Below are positions 7,696 through 15,586 of a stretch of DNA of 64,000 bases, piece by piece. Each line of letters begins with the position of its first letter. The stretch's first letter is position 1. A program made the translations under genes and the position numbers. The notes beneath the pieces are model-generated. The model was not told where the DNA came from, did not search any database, and saw only the letters and a list, made by a program, of their open reading frames with translations. Origin of the DNA: Streptomyces jeddahensis (GTDB taxonomy: Bacteria > Actinomycetota > Actinomycetes > Streptomycetales > Streptomycetaceae); assembly GCF_001642995.1 (NCBI RefSeq), contig NZ_LOHS01000076.1:1-64000 (forward strand). Direction: 5' to 3'.

Positions 7696-7869
7696 TCAGT
7701 CAGTGGGGGCGTCGCCGGTGCCGAAGCAGGTCAGGCACAGGCCGTTTTGCTGGCCGACGACGCGGTGCTTACGGCCGACGCGGACCAAGACGGCGACCTC
7801 TCCGGTGCCCTTGCAGACCGGGCACTTCTTGGCAGGCCGCTTGCGGGCCGTGCTCTTGCGAGCGGCCAT
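7696..7869 (-). CDS. Small zinc-ribbon protein, basic N-terminus
   Basis: A 57-residue protein with a Lys/Arg-rich N-terminus (MAARKSTARKRPAKK) and a zinc ribbon built from CPVCKGTGEV and CLTCFGTGD. The basic leader suggests nucleic-acid contact. The ATG starts two bases after the stop of the upstream gene. It resembles the zinc ribbon at 5961 in layout, not in detail. Confidence 0.7.
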   Translation of the reverse strand: MAARKSTARKRPAKKCPVCKGTGEVAVLVRVGRKHRVVGQQNGLCLTCFGTGDAPTD

Positions 7870-7871
7870 GG

Positions 7872-8132
7872 TCACCACCCCGGGCCGGGGTAGTCGGGGC
7901 CGTCGGTGGGGTCGTAGCCGGGCGGCACCGGGGGGAGGAATCCGCAGGGCAAGGACGAGGCCAGGGCCGGCGCCATCACAGCTACGAACTCTTCATCCGT
8001 TCGGGGCAGGTGCGCGTACAGGGCCAGGGCGCTGAGCAGGTGCACTGTGCGTTCGAAGTCTTCGTGGGCGTCCAAGGGGTCACCGCCTGTTTCGGGCATG
8101 GGTGGGGTAAGGACCTGGCGCGATGCGGTCAC
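7872..8132 (-). CDS. Conserved small AICE protein downstream of traB
   Basis: An acidic, soluble protein of 86 residues (75 if ATG 8099 is used). The recognisable part begins GGDPLDAHEDFERTVHLLSA and ends in a Pro/Gly-rich tail VPPGYDPTDGPDYPGPGW. No catalytic motif. It is a usual companion of traB in Streptomyces AICEs, of unknown role. The GTG at 8132 lies 21 bases after the traB stop; neither candidate start has a strong ribosome site, so the N-terminus is uncertain. Confidence 0.65.
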   Translation of the reverse strand: MTASRQVLTPPMPETGGDPLDAHEDFERTVHLLSALALYAHLPRTDEEFVAVMAPALASSLPCGFLPPVPPGYDPTDGPDYPGPGW

Positions 8133-8153
8133 GCCGACCGAGGTGCGGGAAGG

Positions 8154-9509
8154 TCAGGCCGTGGCGGGCGCGGCCTTGGAGAGCGACAAGGCGGCGGAGG
8201 CCAGCGGGGCAACGGCGGGCCGGAAGGCTGCGAGTTCGGGCAGGTCCGGGGTGCGATCTGCGTTCCGATTGCAGATGTTCACGGCCTGGCGCAGCGAAGT
8301 GTGCGGAGCGCGGATGCGAGCCCATCCGCCGGTGGAGTCGCCGGCAACAGCGACGCCGGGGGTGTCAGTGGAGATCTGGATGGCGGCGAGGACGGCGTCC
8401 GGGGAGATGTCGCCGAAGGCCATGTTGGCACTGGTTTCGTCGTTGACGCGGTGGGCAGTACGGCCGGTCAGCTGGGCGCGGAGCATCGTGATGCCCTTGC
8501 CGAGTTCGGAGCCGAAGCGCTGCCCGCAGATCTCCAGGTAGATCCCTGCGGCGCGTCCGAGCTGGGCGAGTCGGACGAGGGCAGTGATGATCCGGTCCCT
8601 GCGCTTCTCCTCATCCTTGGTCGCGAACAGGGCGAGTTCGGCGACTTCGTCGACCAGGACCACGACTGGGGTCGGGCGTATGTCGTCGGGCAGGTCCCAG
8701 ATGTCGGCGGCGATCTCCGCGTCAGGGACGTTCACGGTGATGCGCTGTTCGGCCCGTATGAGCTGGTAGACGTCCTCCATATGTGCCACGAGCGCTTCGA
8801 GCAGTTCGAGCGCGGTATCTGGGTTGTCGGCGAGTGCGGAGAACCGGCGAGCCAACGGGAACAGCTCAACACCTTGCTTGCAGTCGATCCCGACCAGCGC
8901 GACATCCTGCCCGGCGAGCCCGGCGACCAAGTTGCGCTGATAGACGGACTTGCCTGACTCCGTGGCACCCAGCGTCAGGCCGTGCGGGACGGCGCGGTAA
9001 TCGCGGTAGTGCACGGCACCGTCCTCACGCAGGGCGACCGGGACCCGCATCGGGGCACTGTCGACCTTGGTCGGCATCTGCACCCGCTCGAGCACGTCGT
9101 AACCAGTCATCCGCAACTCAACGACGCCCGAGCGCAGTTCGCGGGAGGTGACGCCGTACATCGCGAACGAGTGGCGTAGCCGGTCCGTGGCTGCAGCGAC
9201 GTCGAACGCGTCCTGTCCGGGGCGGAGCTTGAGCCGTAAGACAAGACCGGTCCGGGTGGGCCGCATGCGCAGGATGCGGGGGGCCTGAGACTCGGGCGCC
9301 GGGCGATTGGTCATCCGGGCGAGCGAGAGGCGCCACCGCGAGGGCGGGACCGTCAGCCCACAGGCGTCCATGACCGACGCGTACCGGAAAGCGACCCGCA
9401 GCGCGGCGAAGGTGACCCCGAAGGTCATCCAGTACCAGGCGGGGCGCCGCCACCGCAGGAGAACCGCGGTGACGACGACCAGCAGCAGGGCGACCGTGGA
9501 CCAGGTCAT
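8154..9509 (-). CDS. traB: TraB/FtsK-SpoIIIE-type conjugal DNA translocase
   Basis: A 451-residue hexameric ATPase expected to pump double-stranded element DNA between mycelia. Two N-terminal hydrophobic segments (residues 5-19 and 27-40) anchor it. Walker A is GATESGKS (181-188), and Walker B is PVVVLVDEVAEL with Asp287-Glu288. The downstream part includes the FtsK-like QRFGSELGKGITMLRAQLTG motif. Length is in the range of TraSA/TraB proteins. ATG 9509 follows the upstream stop by two bases. There is no relaxase or type IV secretion gene, as expected for single-protein Streptomyces conjugation. Confidence 0.92.
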   Translation of the reverse strand: MTWSTVALLLVVVTAVLLRWRRPAWYWMTFGVTFAALRVAFRYASVMDACGLTVPPSRWRLSLARMTNRPAPESQAPRILRMRPTRTGLVLRLKLRPGQDAFDVAAATDRLRHSFAMYGVTSRELRSGVVELRMTGYDVLERVQMPTKVDSAPMRVPVALREDGAVHYRDYRAVPHGLTLGATESGKSVYQRNLVAGLAGQDVALVGIDCKQGVELFPLARRFSALADNPDTALELLEALVAHMEDVYQLIRAEQRITVNVPDAEIAADIWDLPDDIRPTPVVVLVDEVAELALFATKDEEKRRDRIITALVRLAQLGRAAGIYLEICGQRFGSELGKGITMLRAQLTGRTAHRVNDETSANMAFGDISPDAVLAAIQISTDTPGVAVAGDSTGGWARIRAPHTSLRQAVNICNRNADRTPDLPELAAFRPAVAPLASAALSLSKAAPATA

Positions 9510-9511
9510 GG

Positions 9512-9868
9512 TCAGGCCGCCTTGGACTGCGAGGCACTGGCCACGAGCGAAGTGACGGCGACCGCGCGGAAGGCGATGCCGTGCCGCTTCTGCCCGTTGA
9601 ACTCGTTCTCCCACGGGCGGGCGATGAGGCCGGTGAGGGCGACCGGGGTGCCCATCGTCAGCTCACCAGAAATACCCGGCTCGGGGACGGTCACGGACAG
9701 GATCTCGACCTCGTCGTTGGCCGCGAACATCACGTCCACGGTCATCAGCGTGGCGCCGGTCTCGGCGTCGGTGGCGATCTCACCGGAACGACGGTCCTTG
9801 ACCTTGGGCTGCGGGGACTTGGCCACCATCACGGAGGCGGCGGAGGTGTCGACGGGAATCTGACGCAT
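9512..9868 (-). CDS. SCO3933-family regulatory protein
   Basis: A 118-residue protein, MRQIPVDTSAASVMVAKSPQ at the start, followed by a predicted all-beta domain (LMTVDVMFAANDEVEILSVTV, then TPVALTGLIARPWENEFNGQ) that resembles an OB fold. It belongs to a family found as the first gene of the tra operon in Streptomyces AICEs and annotated as regulatory. GGGAG lies 9 bases before ATG 9868. It is the promoter-proximal gene of the leftward operon, immediately downstream of the twin operators at 9982-10023. Single-stranded DNA binding is a reasonable alternative. Confidence 0.78.
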   Translation of the reverse strand: MRQIPVDTSAASVMVAKSPQPKVKDRRSGEIATDAETGATLMTVDVMFAANDEVEILSVTVPEPGISGELTMGTPVALTGLIARPWENEFNGQKRHGIAFRAVAVTSLVASASQSKAA

Positions 9869-9981
9869 GATGGAACTCCCTTTCAGAGGGGCGGGAGCGG
9901 CGTACTTGCTTGGCGGTGGGTCGCCGCTCCTGTGCATTGACGTTGGCCCGTGGCAGACGCCTACGGCCACTCGCGTTCCCA

Positions 9982-10027
9982 ACTGGTGCGCACCAGTAGA
10001 CTGCATCTGGTGCGCACCAGATGTCAA
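9982..10027 (-). promoter_or_regulatory. Promoter of the traB-spd operon with two palindromic operators
   Basis: Reading leftward, TTGACA (10027-10022) is followed after 18 bases by CAGTCT (10003-9998), a plausible -35/-10 pair. The spacer is occupied by the perfect 20-bp palindrome CATCTGGTGCGCACCAGATG (10004-10023). The perfect 16-bp palindrome ACTGGTGCGCACCAGT (9982-9997) lies directly beyond the -10 where transcription would start. The shared core is CTGGTGCGCACCAG. Occupancy would block RNA polymerase. The GntR-type protein encoded at 11323 is the obvious candidate repressor, by analogy with KorSA of pSAM2. Confidence 0.8.
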
Positions 10028-10110
10028 GCGTTGTCGCCGTCCGGCCTGACCAACTCGCCTTCCTGCGACGCTTCTAGAAAACCGTTCAGCCCAACGACCC
10101 GGTAGCCAAC

Positions 10111-10139
10111 AGGGGTTAACAGAGATTGGGTTAACCCCT
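10111..10139. promoter_or_regulatory. Inverted repeat with two GTTAAC half-sites
   Basis: AGGGGTTAAC (10111-10120) and GTTAACCCCT (10130-10139) form a 10-bp inverted repeat with a 9-base spacer. It lies about 65 bases before the XRE regulator start, in the gap between the divergent regulator and the tra operon. The two-arm, one-turn-spaced layout suggests a dimeric DNA-binding protein, possibly the XRE protein itself. No T tract follows, so it is not a typical terminator. Confidence 0.55.
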
Positions 10140-10205
10140 GACGACCTGCGTCGATGTGCGGCATGCTGCTGTTACGGCTGAGGATTCACATGCAGGGCGG
10201 TGCAC

Positions 10206-11339
10206 GTGACGAACGGACTCCGGGCGGCGAGGAACGCACGCGAGTGGTCGCAAGAGCGGTTAGTCCGCGAAATCGAGCGCTATGCGCGACAACACATGCT
10301 CACGGTCGCGTCCACAGCCAGCCTGCACGTCTACGTCTCAGAGTGGGAGAATGGCAAACGCCAGCTCTCTGAGCGGTACGCCAAGATCCTTCGGCCGCTG
10401 CTCGGCATCACCGATGACGAGCTATACGGCAGGCACAACACCCCAGCAGCGTCCATCGAAGTGGACGGGTACGACGAGCTAATGAGCCGCATCGATGCGG
10501 CTCGGAGCGTCAGCCTCACCATGGTGAAGACATTCATGGACCAGACCGAACTGCTACGGACCATGGATCGGCAGATGGGGGCGGCGAGTCTCGTCGATCA
10601 GATGACCGGTCACCTGTCGACCCTGGAGGACGCGCTCACCTTCGCCGTACTCCCCGAGACCCGTCGCCCCGTGGCCCGCGCTCTAGCCGGGGCCGCGACG
10701 TGTGCAGCCTGGCAAGCGCTCGATGTCGGGGCCGTCGAACGAGCCTGGCGCCACTACGAGCTAGGCAAGCATGCCGCCAAGGAAGCCGACGAGCCGATGT
10801 ATCTCGCGCACGCCACAGCGGAGCAGGCGTACGTACTCTGCGACGCAGGTCGCCCAGCCATCGCCGTCGAGTTGATCCGGGATGCTCAGCGCGCCGGCGG
10901 CAACGTGATGTCGCCCAGACTCAAGGCGTGGTTGTACGCGGCCGAGGCCGAGATCTGCGCCAAGGCCGGAATGCCCGACGACTGCCGTCGGGCACTGGAC
11001 AACGCCATGCGTTGCCTGCCTCCGGGCGAGGAGGCCCGCGACCCGGACATGCTGAGCATCTTCCTGAACGAAGGGCACCTCAGCCGCTGGCGCGGGAACG
11101 CCCTCGCGCTGATCGGTGACGATGAAGCGGTGGAAAGCCTGTACGACGCACTGGACTCAGTGGACCCTACGTTCATCCGAGCTTCCGCAGGACTGCGCTG
11201 TGATCTTGCTCAGGCTCACTTGGCCCGCGGCGAATACGACAAGGCCCACGATCACCTTCGGCAAGCGCGCTTGCTGGCGAACCGCACCGGATCCGTGCGC
11301 CATCGTCGTCGAATCGAGCAGCTCACGCAGCGCTTGTAG
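10206..11339 (+). CDS. XRE-family regulator with C-terminal TPR-like repeats
   Basis: A 377-residue protein. Residues 1-70 form a Cro/C1-type helix-turn-helix (GLRAARNAREWSQERLVREI, then VSEWENGKRQLSERY). Residues 130-377 are helical TPR-like repeats (for example AEQAYVLCDAGRPAIAVELI and LAQAHLARGEYDKAHDHLRQ) that often bind peptides or partner proteins. GTG 10206 is preferred because AGGG is well spaced; GTG 10200 overlaps the site. The leucine codon at 10260-10262 is TTA, so translation may depend on the late-expressed bldA tRNA. It is divergent from the tra operon and overlaps the GntR-NUDIX gene tail to tail by 17 bases. It may occupy the role of an activator such as Pra, but that is inference. 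Confidence 0.78.
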   Translation: MTNGLRAARNAREWSQERLVREIERYARQHMLTVASTASLHVYVSEWENGKRQLSERYAKILRPLLGITDDELYGRHNTPAASIEVDGYDELMSRIDAARSVSLTMVKTFMDQTELLRTMDRQMGAASLVDQMTGHLSTLEDALTFAVLPETRRPVARALAGAATCAAWQALDVGAVERAWRHYELGKHAAKEADEPMYLAHATAEQAYVLCDAGRPAIAVELIRDAQRAGGNVMSPRLKAWLYAAEAEICAKAGMPDDCRRALDNAMRCLPPGEEARDPDMLSIFLNEGHLSRWRGNALALIGDDEAVESLYDALDSVDPTFIRASAGLRCDLAQAHLARGEYDKAHDHLRQARLLANRTGSVRHRRRIEQLTQRL

Positions 11340-12117
11340 GCGACTTCCTGGCAGCCCGTGAGGCCAGCACGTGTAGGAGTGCGACGAGCGTCCCGGAGCC
11401 CATCAGCTCACCCCTGGCCATGAGTTCGGGGATGTCAGCAAGCGGTACCCAGGCGACGTGGCCGGACTCTTCAAGGTCAGTCGGCTCTCCGACGTGCTTC
11501 GCACCACGGCCTACGTAGATCTCGTGCGGTGAGTCGACCATGCCCACCATGGGTTGATAGGTGACCACATGCTCCAGTGCATCCGGCCGCCAGCCAGTCT
11601 CTTCCTCCACCTCGCGGAGGGCAGTCACGGCAGGATCCTCGCCGGCATCCACGATGCCGCCGGGTAGCTCCCAGCCAAAGGACTGAGGGACGAAGCGGTA
11701 CCGCCAGAGCATCAGCACTCGGTCTTGGTCGTCTAGGACGGCGGCAATCGCGACATGGTGGAGCCGTACTACGTGATGCTCGAACCGCTCGACGCCAGGC
11801 GGCTCAACGTCGACGAGTTCGAGCTTCACCCAGCGGTTGTCATAGAGAGTGCGCTCACCGTGAACCTGCCACGGCTCCAAGTCAGCCGGCGCTTGGACGG
11901 TCACAGCACGATCCGGCACCCGGTAAGAGCTACGCCCATGCACCTCGATGGTGCCCTCAGCCACGAGCTTCGCCAGGACCTGACGTAGCTGCGTACGACC
12001 GATGTCGAGTTCCTCGGACAGCGTTCGTTCAGAAGGGATCTTGGCCCCCGGCGGATACGTACCCGTCGAGATCCATTCGCGAATCGTGCGGTACACCCGC
12101 TCCGACTTCGGTCCCAT
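11323..12117 (-). CDS. GntR-type DNA-binding domain fused to a NUDIX hydrolase (KorSA-like + Pif-like)
   Basis: A 264-residue two-domain protein. Residues 1-70 are a GntR winged helix (VYRTIREWISTGTYPPGAKI, PSERTLSEELDIGRTQLRQV). Residues 90-255 are a NUDIX domain with the box GGIVDAGEDPAVTALREVEE followed by ETGW. In pSAM2 the GntR repressor KorSA and the NUDIX immunity factor Pif are separate proteins; here both activities would sit in one chain. Expected roles are repression of transfer genes at the palindromes near 10.0 kb and exclusion of a second copy. ATG 12117 is supported by the HTH beginning within 10 residues. The NUDIX catalytic glutamates are intact. Fusion and function are inferred from motifs, not from homology search. 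Confidence 0.82.
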   Translation of the reverse strand: MGPKSERVYRTIREWISTGTYPPGAKIPSERTLSEELDIGRTQLRQVLAKLVAEGTIEVHGRSSYRVPDRAVTVQAPADLEPWQVHGERTLYDNRWVKLELVDVEPPGVERFEHHVVRLHHVAIAAVLDDQDRVLMLWRYRFVPQSFGWELPGGIVDAGEDPAVTALREVEEETGWRPDALEHVVTYQPMVGMVDSPHEIYVGRGAKHVGEPTDLEESGHVAWVPLADIPELMARGELMGSGTLVALLHVLASRAARKSPTSAA

Positions 12118-12212
12118 CCCTTGAGCACACTCCCCGCGGTTTTGTGTCGGCCGCCACAAGCCTAGCCGCCGAGTCCGACGGCCGACAGAGACGATCAGTC
12201 CCGGGTGACCTC

Positions 12213-13112
12213 TCACGCCCCGAGCCACGCCCGCCGATGCCTGGCAACGGCGTACACGACCTCAACCTGATCAGGGGTGAGTACGCCAGTCAGTGGGCCA
12301 AGTGCCGACACTTCTCGCTCCCGATACGCCCGCACGGCGAGTTGCGACGTGGCCTTGACCAGGTCCGTGACACCGACGAATACCAGCGTGGGCACCACGG
12401 TCACCGCGAATCCGCAGAACCGCTCCAGCACGCGCTGCACCCGCCGGGCTTCCGCCCTACTGCTAGCCGGGTAAGGCTGCGGCGGGCCGTGGTTGACCTT
12501 GACCATGTCGTCACCGACCCACACCGGCTTACCGTTGTGATGCTTCGTATTGATCGAGAAAACCCCACCGGGGCCGATCAGCAGGTGGTCGATGTCCACG
12601 GCGTTCGGCAGCGGGATCCCGTGCAACACGCGCCAGCCGAACGATGAGAGCCGCTTGAGTTCGCGCCCGACGCGACGCTCCCCGGTGAGTCCTGCGAACC
12701 ACGCATCCCAGTCTGACGAGCGACGCAGCAGACGAGCCCAGCCGCGTTGCATGGGTGTCGGTCCCTTTGCCGCGATCAGTGCCAGCAGCGCGGCACCGGG
12801 GCGATTCAGCTCGAGATCATCCGCCGAGGTCAACGCCGGCAGTGTCGGCCGCTGCTCTGCAGTGGATCGGAAGTTGGACGCACTGCCCTGCGGGTGTCCG
12901 GGTGACGGTGGCTTCGTGGAGAGGAGGGGCACCGCCTTGCGTGCCAGGTGGGGCCGGAGCGCATCCAGCGCAGCGCGCCGATACTGCTCCTTTTCGACCG
13001 TGACCTTTCCCGTGCGGCAGTCGACCCACGCGACAGCAGTGCCGTCCGGCAGATTCACGTAGAGCCGATCCTGACCATGCCGCTTCCATGGGCTCACTGA
13101 CAGCTCGCTCAT
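12213..13112 (-). CDS. NERD-domain protein (nuclease-related)
   Basis: A 299-residue protein. The N-terminal 130 residues carry a short beta-rich module (DRLYVNLPDGTAVAWVDCRT). The C-terminal half is a NERD domain: GERRVGRELKRL, then IPLPNAVDIDHLLIGPGGVF and SINTKHHNGKPVWV, which supply the conserved Asp and the Lys of the restriction-endonuclease-like fold. ATG 13112 lies where family similarity begins. NERD proteins occur on plasmids and mobile elements and in some defence loci. Here it is between the regulator pair and the type I restriction operon, and is probably cargo or a host-range function. Codon use matches the AICE backbone. Confidence 0.78.
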   Translation of the reverse strand: MSELSVSPWKRHGQDRLYVNLPDGTAVAWVDCRTGKVTVEKEQYRRAALDALRPHLARKAVPLLSTKPPSPGHPQGSASNFRSTAEQRPTLPALTSADDLELNRPGAALLALIAAKGPTPMQRGWARLLRRSSDWDAWFAGLTGERRVGRELKRLSSFGWRVLHGIPLPNAVDIDHLLIGPGGVFSINTKHHNGKPVWVGDDMVKVNHGPPQPYPASSRAEARRVQRVLERFCGFAVTVVPTLVFVGVTDLVKATSQLAVRAYREREVSALGPLTGVLTPDQVEVVYAVARHRRAWLGA

Positions 13113-13459
13113 GCCCGCCCCCAAGATGAGTGTCGTCCCCACTGACATGGCAGCAGTCGACCTACGGCCCCACAAGAGCGCCTTGCGGACAGAGTTTCCC
13201 TACTTCATCAAGCCCCGGCTGCGCTCCGCTCCGCCGGGCGCGCTTCCCGGCTCCGCTGCGGGCGACGCTCCTGCCTTCGGCCCGCTCCGCCCGCGCTGCG
13301 CCGACGCGCGCCAGACATGTGGGTAGAGCCAGTGGCTATGAGGCGATCACCGCAGAGCGCGGCCCATGGTCAGGGCAATGCCTCCGGCGGGGGATCGGCC
13401 GGCACCGGGATGGAGGGGGCGCCATTCCCGGCTGCGGGTCCGTAGGGGTGTGCGTGGGG
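13113..13459. other. Gene-free DNA upstream of the NERD gene
   Basis: No reading frame with plausible start, ribosome site and codon use is found in this stretch. It contains G/C-rich direct and inverted fragments. It separates the AICE backbone from the imported restriction operon. Confidence 0.5.
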
Positions 13460-13611
13460 AGCTCCCATCCCGACCACCGTCGACCCAGGCAAAGCCGAGC
13501 AGACGCGGCCCATGGCGTCCAGGTCGTTCGTGCAGTGGCGCGCTCCACCTGGACGCCATGAACCACGCCCGCTCCACGATGTGTGGGTCGACGGCGGACG
13601 GGATGGGAGCT
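13460..13611. repeat. Large imperfect inverted repeat (65-bp arms, 22-base loop)
   Basis: Arms 13460-13524 and 13547-13611 agree at about 50 of 65 positions when one is reverse-complemented. Both ends of the arm are perfectly conserved: CATGGCGTCCAGGT next to the loop and AGCTCCCATCCCG at the outer end. Several differences in the middle are C/T, so G-U pairing would retain the fold in RNA. It could be a fold-back remnant of a mobile element, a cruciform, or a structured transcript. Confidence 0.75.
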
Positions 13612-13717
13612 GGGGAAAGTGGAGGGTTGAGCCAAACGTCATCACGGCGCCGCTCAGGGAGTGAAGAACACAGAGATGTGCCGATAGGCCCGGGAAGGCT
13701 CGCATGCCCACAGCAAC

Positions 13718-13882
13718 AAGCCGCAGGCTCCACGGCCGACCCCGGCGGACCGGATCGGCCCCCTCGCGCCGCAGCGCGGTGACGAGCTTGGCGAACTGCC
13801 GTGGGCTCAGCCCGGTGAACGGGGCTATCCAGGACGGCTCCGACCACACCGGACCTCCAGGCCGCGTAACCGATCCTGTCAC
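13718..13882 (-). pseudogene. Truncated IS5-family transposase (N-terminal fragment)
   Basis: Only about 55 residues of family-like sequence remain, including WSEPSWIAPFTGLSPRQFAK and LVTALRREGADPVRRGRPWS, a characteristic N-terminal helix-turn-helix of a Streptomyces IS5-type transposase. After RGRPWSL the frame enters unrelated sequence, and no DDE catalytic residues exist. It is a scar of an insertion next to the restriction operon. Confidence 0.6.
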
Positions 13883-14005
13883 CCAGAACTGCAGGTCACC
13901 CCATCATGATCGGACTACAGCCGCCGTGACTGTGTCGCCGGTACCCTAGGTGCGCACTTCGAGGCAACGTGATCGCGCCGTGGCGCGGAGGAGAATAGCT
14001 GCAAC

Positions 14006-15586
14006 ATGGCACCGACCACCAAAGAAGGCCAGCGGGCAGAGCTGCACAAGACGATCTGGCGTATCGCGAACGACCTGCGCGGCAGCGTCGACGGCTGGGA
14101 CTTCAAGAGCTACGTGCTTGGCATGCTCTTCTACCGCTTCATCTCCGAGAACCTGACGGCATACATCAACCGCGGCGAACATGAGGCTGGAGATGAGTCG
14201 TTCGACTACAGGGTGCTTCCCGACTCGCAGGCCGAGTTCGCTCGTGACGAGGTGGTGGCAGAGAAGGGCTTCTACATCCTACCGTCGGAGTTGTTCGCCA
14301 ACGTCCGCGAGCGTGCCGCGCGGGACGAGAACCTCAACGAGACGCTCGCTCGGGTCTTCAAGAACATTGAGGGCTCGGCGCTGGGAACCGACAGCGAGGA
14401 CGATCTGAAGGGACTGTTTGACGATCTTGACGTTAATAGCAACAAGCTCGGAGGGACGGTCGCCAAGCGCAACCAAAAGCTCGTGAAGCTGCTCGACGCC
14501 ATCGGCGATCTGCCGCTGGGGCGGTTCGAGGACAACTCGATCGACCTGTTCGGCGATGCCTACGAATACCTGATGCAGATGTACGCGGCCAACGCGGGCA
14601 AGTCCGGTGGCGAGTATTACACGCCGCAGGAGGTCTCTGAACTGCTGGCGCGCATCACAGTCGTCGGCAAGAAGCAGGTTAACAAGGTCTACGACCCCGC
14701 GGTCGGGTCGGGCTCGCTGCTGCTGAAGTTCGACAAGGTGCTCGGCAAGAACAATGTCCGCCAAGGTTTCTACGGTCAGGAGATCAACCTGACTACGTAC
14801 AACCTAGCCCGGATCAACATGTTCCTACACGACGTGAACTACTCAAACTTCAACCTCGCGCACGGCGACACTCTTATCGACCCGGCGCATTGGGACGATG
14901 AACCATTCGAGGCGATCGTCTCCAACCCACCGTACTCGATCAAGTGGGAAGGTGACGCGAACCCGCTGCTGATCAACGATGAGCGGTTTGCGCCGGCGGG
15001 CGTGTTGGCGCCGAAGTCGAAGGCCGACCTGGCCTTCACGATGCACATGCTCAGCTGGCTCGCCGTCGACGGCACGGCCGCAATCGTCGAATTCCCGGGG
15101 GTGCTATACCGCGGGGGTGCAGAAAAGAAGATCCGCAAGTACCTGATCGACAACAACTACGTCGACGCGGTCATCCAATTGCCTGCCGACCTGTTCTTCG
15201 GCACCACGATCGCCACATGCATCCTCGTGCTGAAGAAGTCGAAAAAAACCAACGACGTGCTCTTTATCGACGCCTCGGCCGAGTTCAAACGTGTCGGCAA
15301 CAAGAACAAGCTGTTCGAAGCGCACCAGGCTAGGATCCTCAAGGCGTTCACCACACGCGAGCCGGAAAAGCACTTTGCCGCGCTCGTCAGCAACGAGGAC
15401 ATCTCGGCGAACGACTACAACATCGCTGTGTCCTCTTACGTGGAGTCGGAGGACACGCGCGAGGACGTCGACATCGTCGAGCTGAACGCCGAGATCGCCC
15501 GCATCGTGGCGCGGCAGGCGGAGCTGCGCACGTCGATCGACGCCATCGTTTCCGAGCTGGAAGCAGGTGGAAATGCGCTTGTCTAA
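14006..15586 (+). CDS. hsdM: Type I restriction-modification system, modification subunit HsdM
   Basis: A 526-residue N6-adenine methyltransferase. The helical N-terminal HsdM_N domain (residues 8-160) begins LHKTIWRIANDLRGSVDGWD. The catalytic domain has motif I DPAVGSGSLLL (230-240) for S-adenosylmethionine and motif IV NPPY (307-310) for the target base. It forms the M2S methylase with HsdS and the R2M2S nuclease with HsdR. The next gene begins inside its 3' end. Length and sequence type fit the EcoR124I-like (type IC) group. The operon is lower in G+C than its surroundings and is likely acquired cargo of the AICE. Confidence 0.93.
   Translation: MAPTTKEGQRAELHKTIWRIANDLRGSVDGWDFKSYVLGMLFYRFISENLTAYINRGEHEAGDESFDYRVLPDSQAEFARDEVVAEKGFYILPSELFANVRERAARDENLNETLARVFKNIEGSALGTDSEDDLKGLFDDLDVNSNKLGGTVAKRNQKLVKLLDAIGDLPLGRFEDNSIDLFGDAYEYLMQMYAANAGKSGGEYYTPQEVSELLARITVVGKKQVNKVYDPAVGSGSLLLKFDKVLGKNNVRQGFYGQEINLTTYNLARINMFLHDVNYSNFNLAHGDTLIDPAHWDDEPFEAIVSNPPYSIKWEGDANPLLINDERFAPAGVLAPKSKADLAFTMHMLSWLAVDGTAAIVEFPGVLYRGGAEKKIRKYLIDNNYVDAVIQLPADLFFGTTIATCILVLKKSKKTNDVLFIDASAEFKRVGNKNKLFEAHQARILKAFTTREPEKHFAALVSNEDISANDYNIAVSSYVESEDTREDVDIVELNAEIARIVARQAELRTSIDAIVSELEAGGNALV

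Noticed and set aside
6272..9031. Long plus-strand frame (over 700 codons, 6768-8957) opposite the spd/traB genes
   Set aside because: It is the antisense shadow of well-supported traB, spdB and small genes with high GC; its composition is Gly/Arg-rich without motifs.
9869..10205. TraB recognition repeats (GACCCGGA-type clt) near the tra promoter
   Set aside because: Only a single GACCCGG occurs in this gap (near 10097), not the repeated array expected for a clt locus.
13336..13882. Several overlapping open frames between NERD and hsdM
   Set aside because: They arise from the large inverted repeat and high GC; only the transposase fragment at 13718-13882 has family character.
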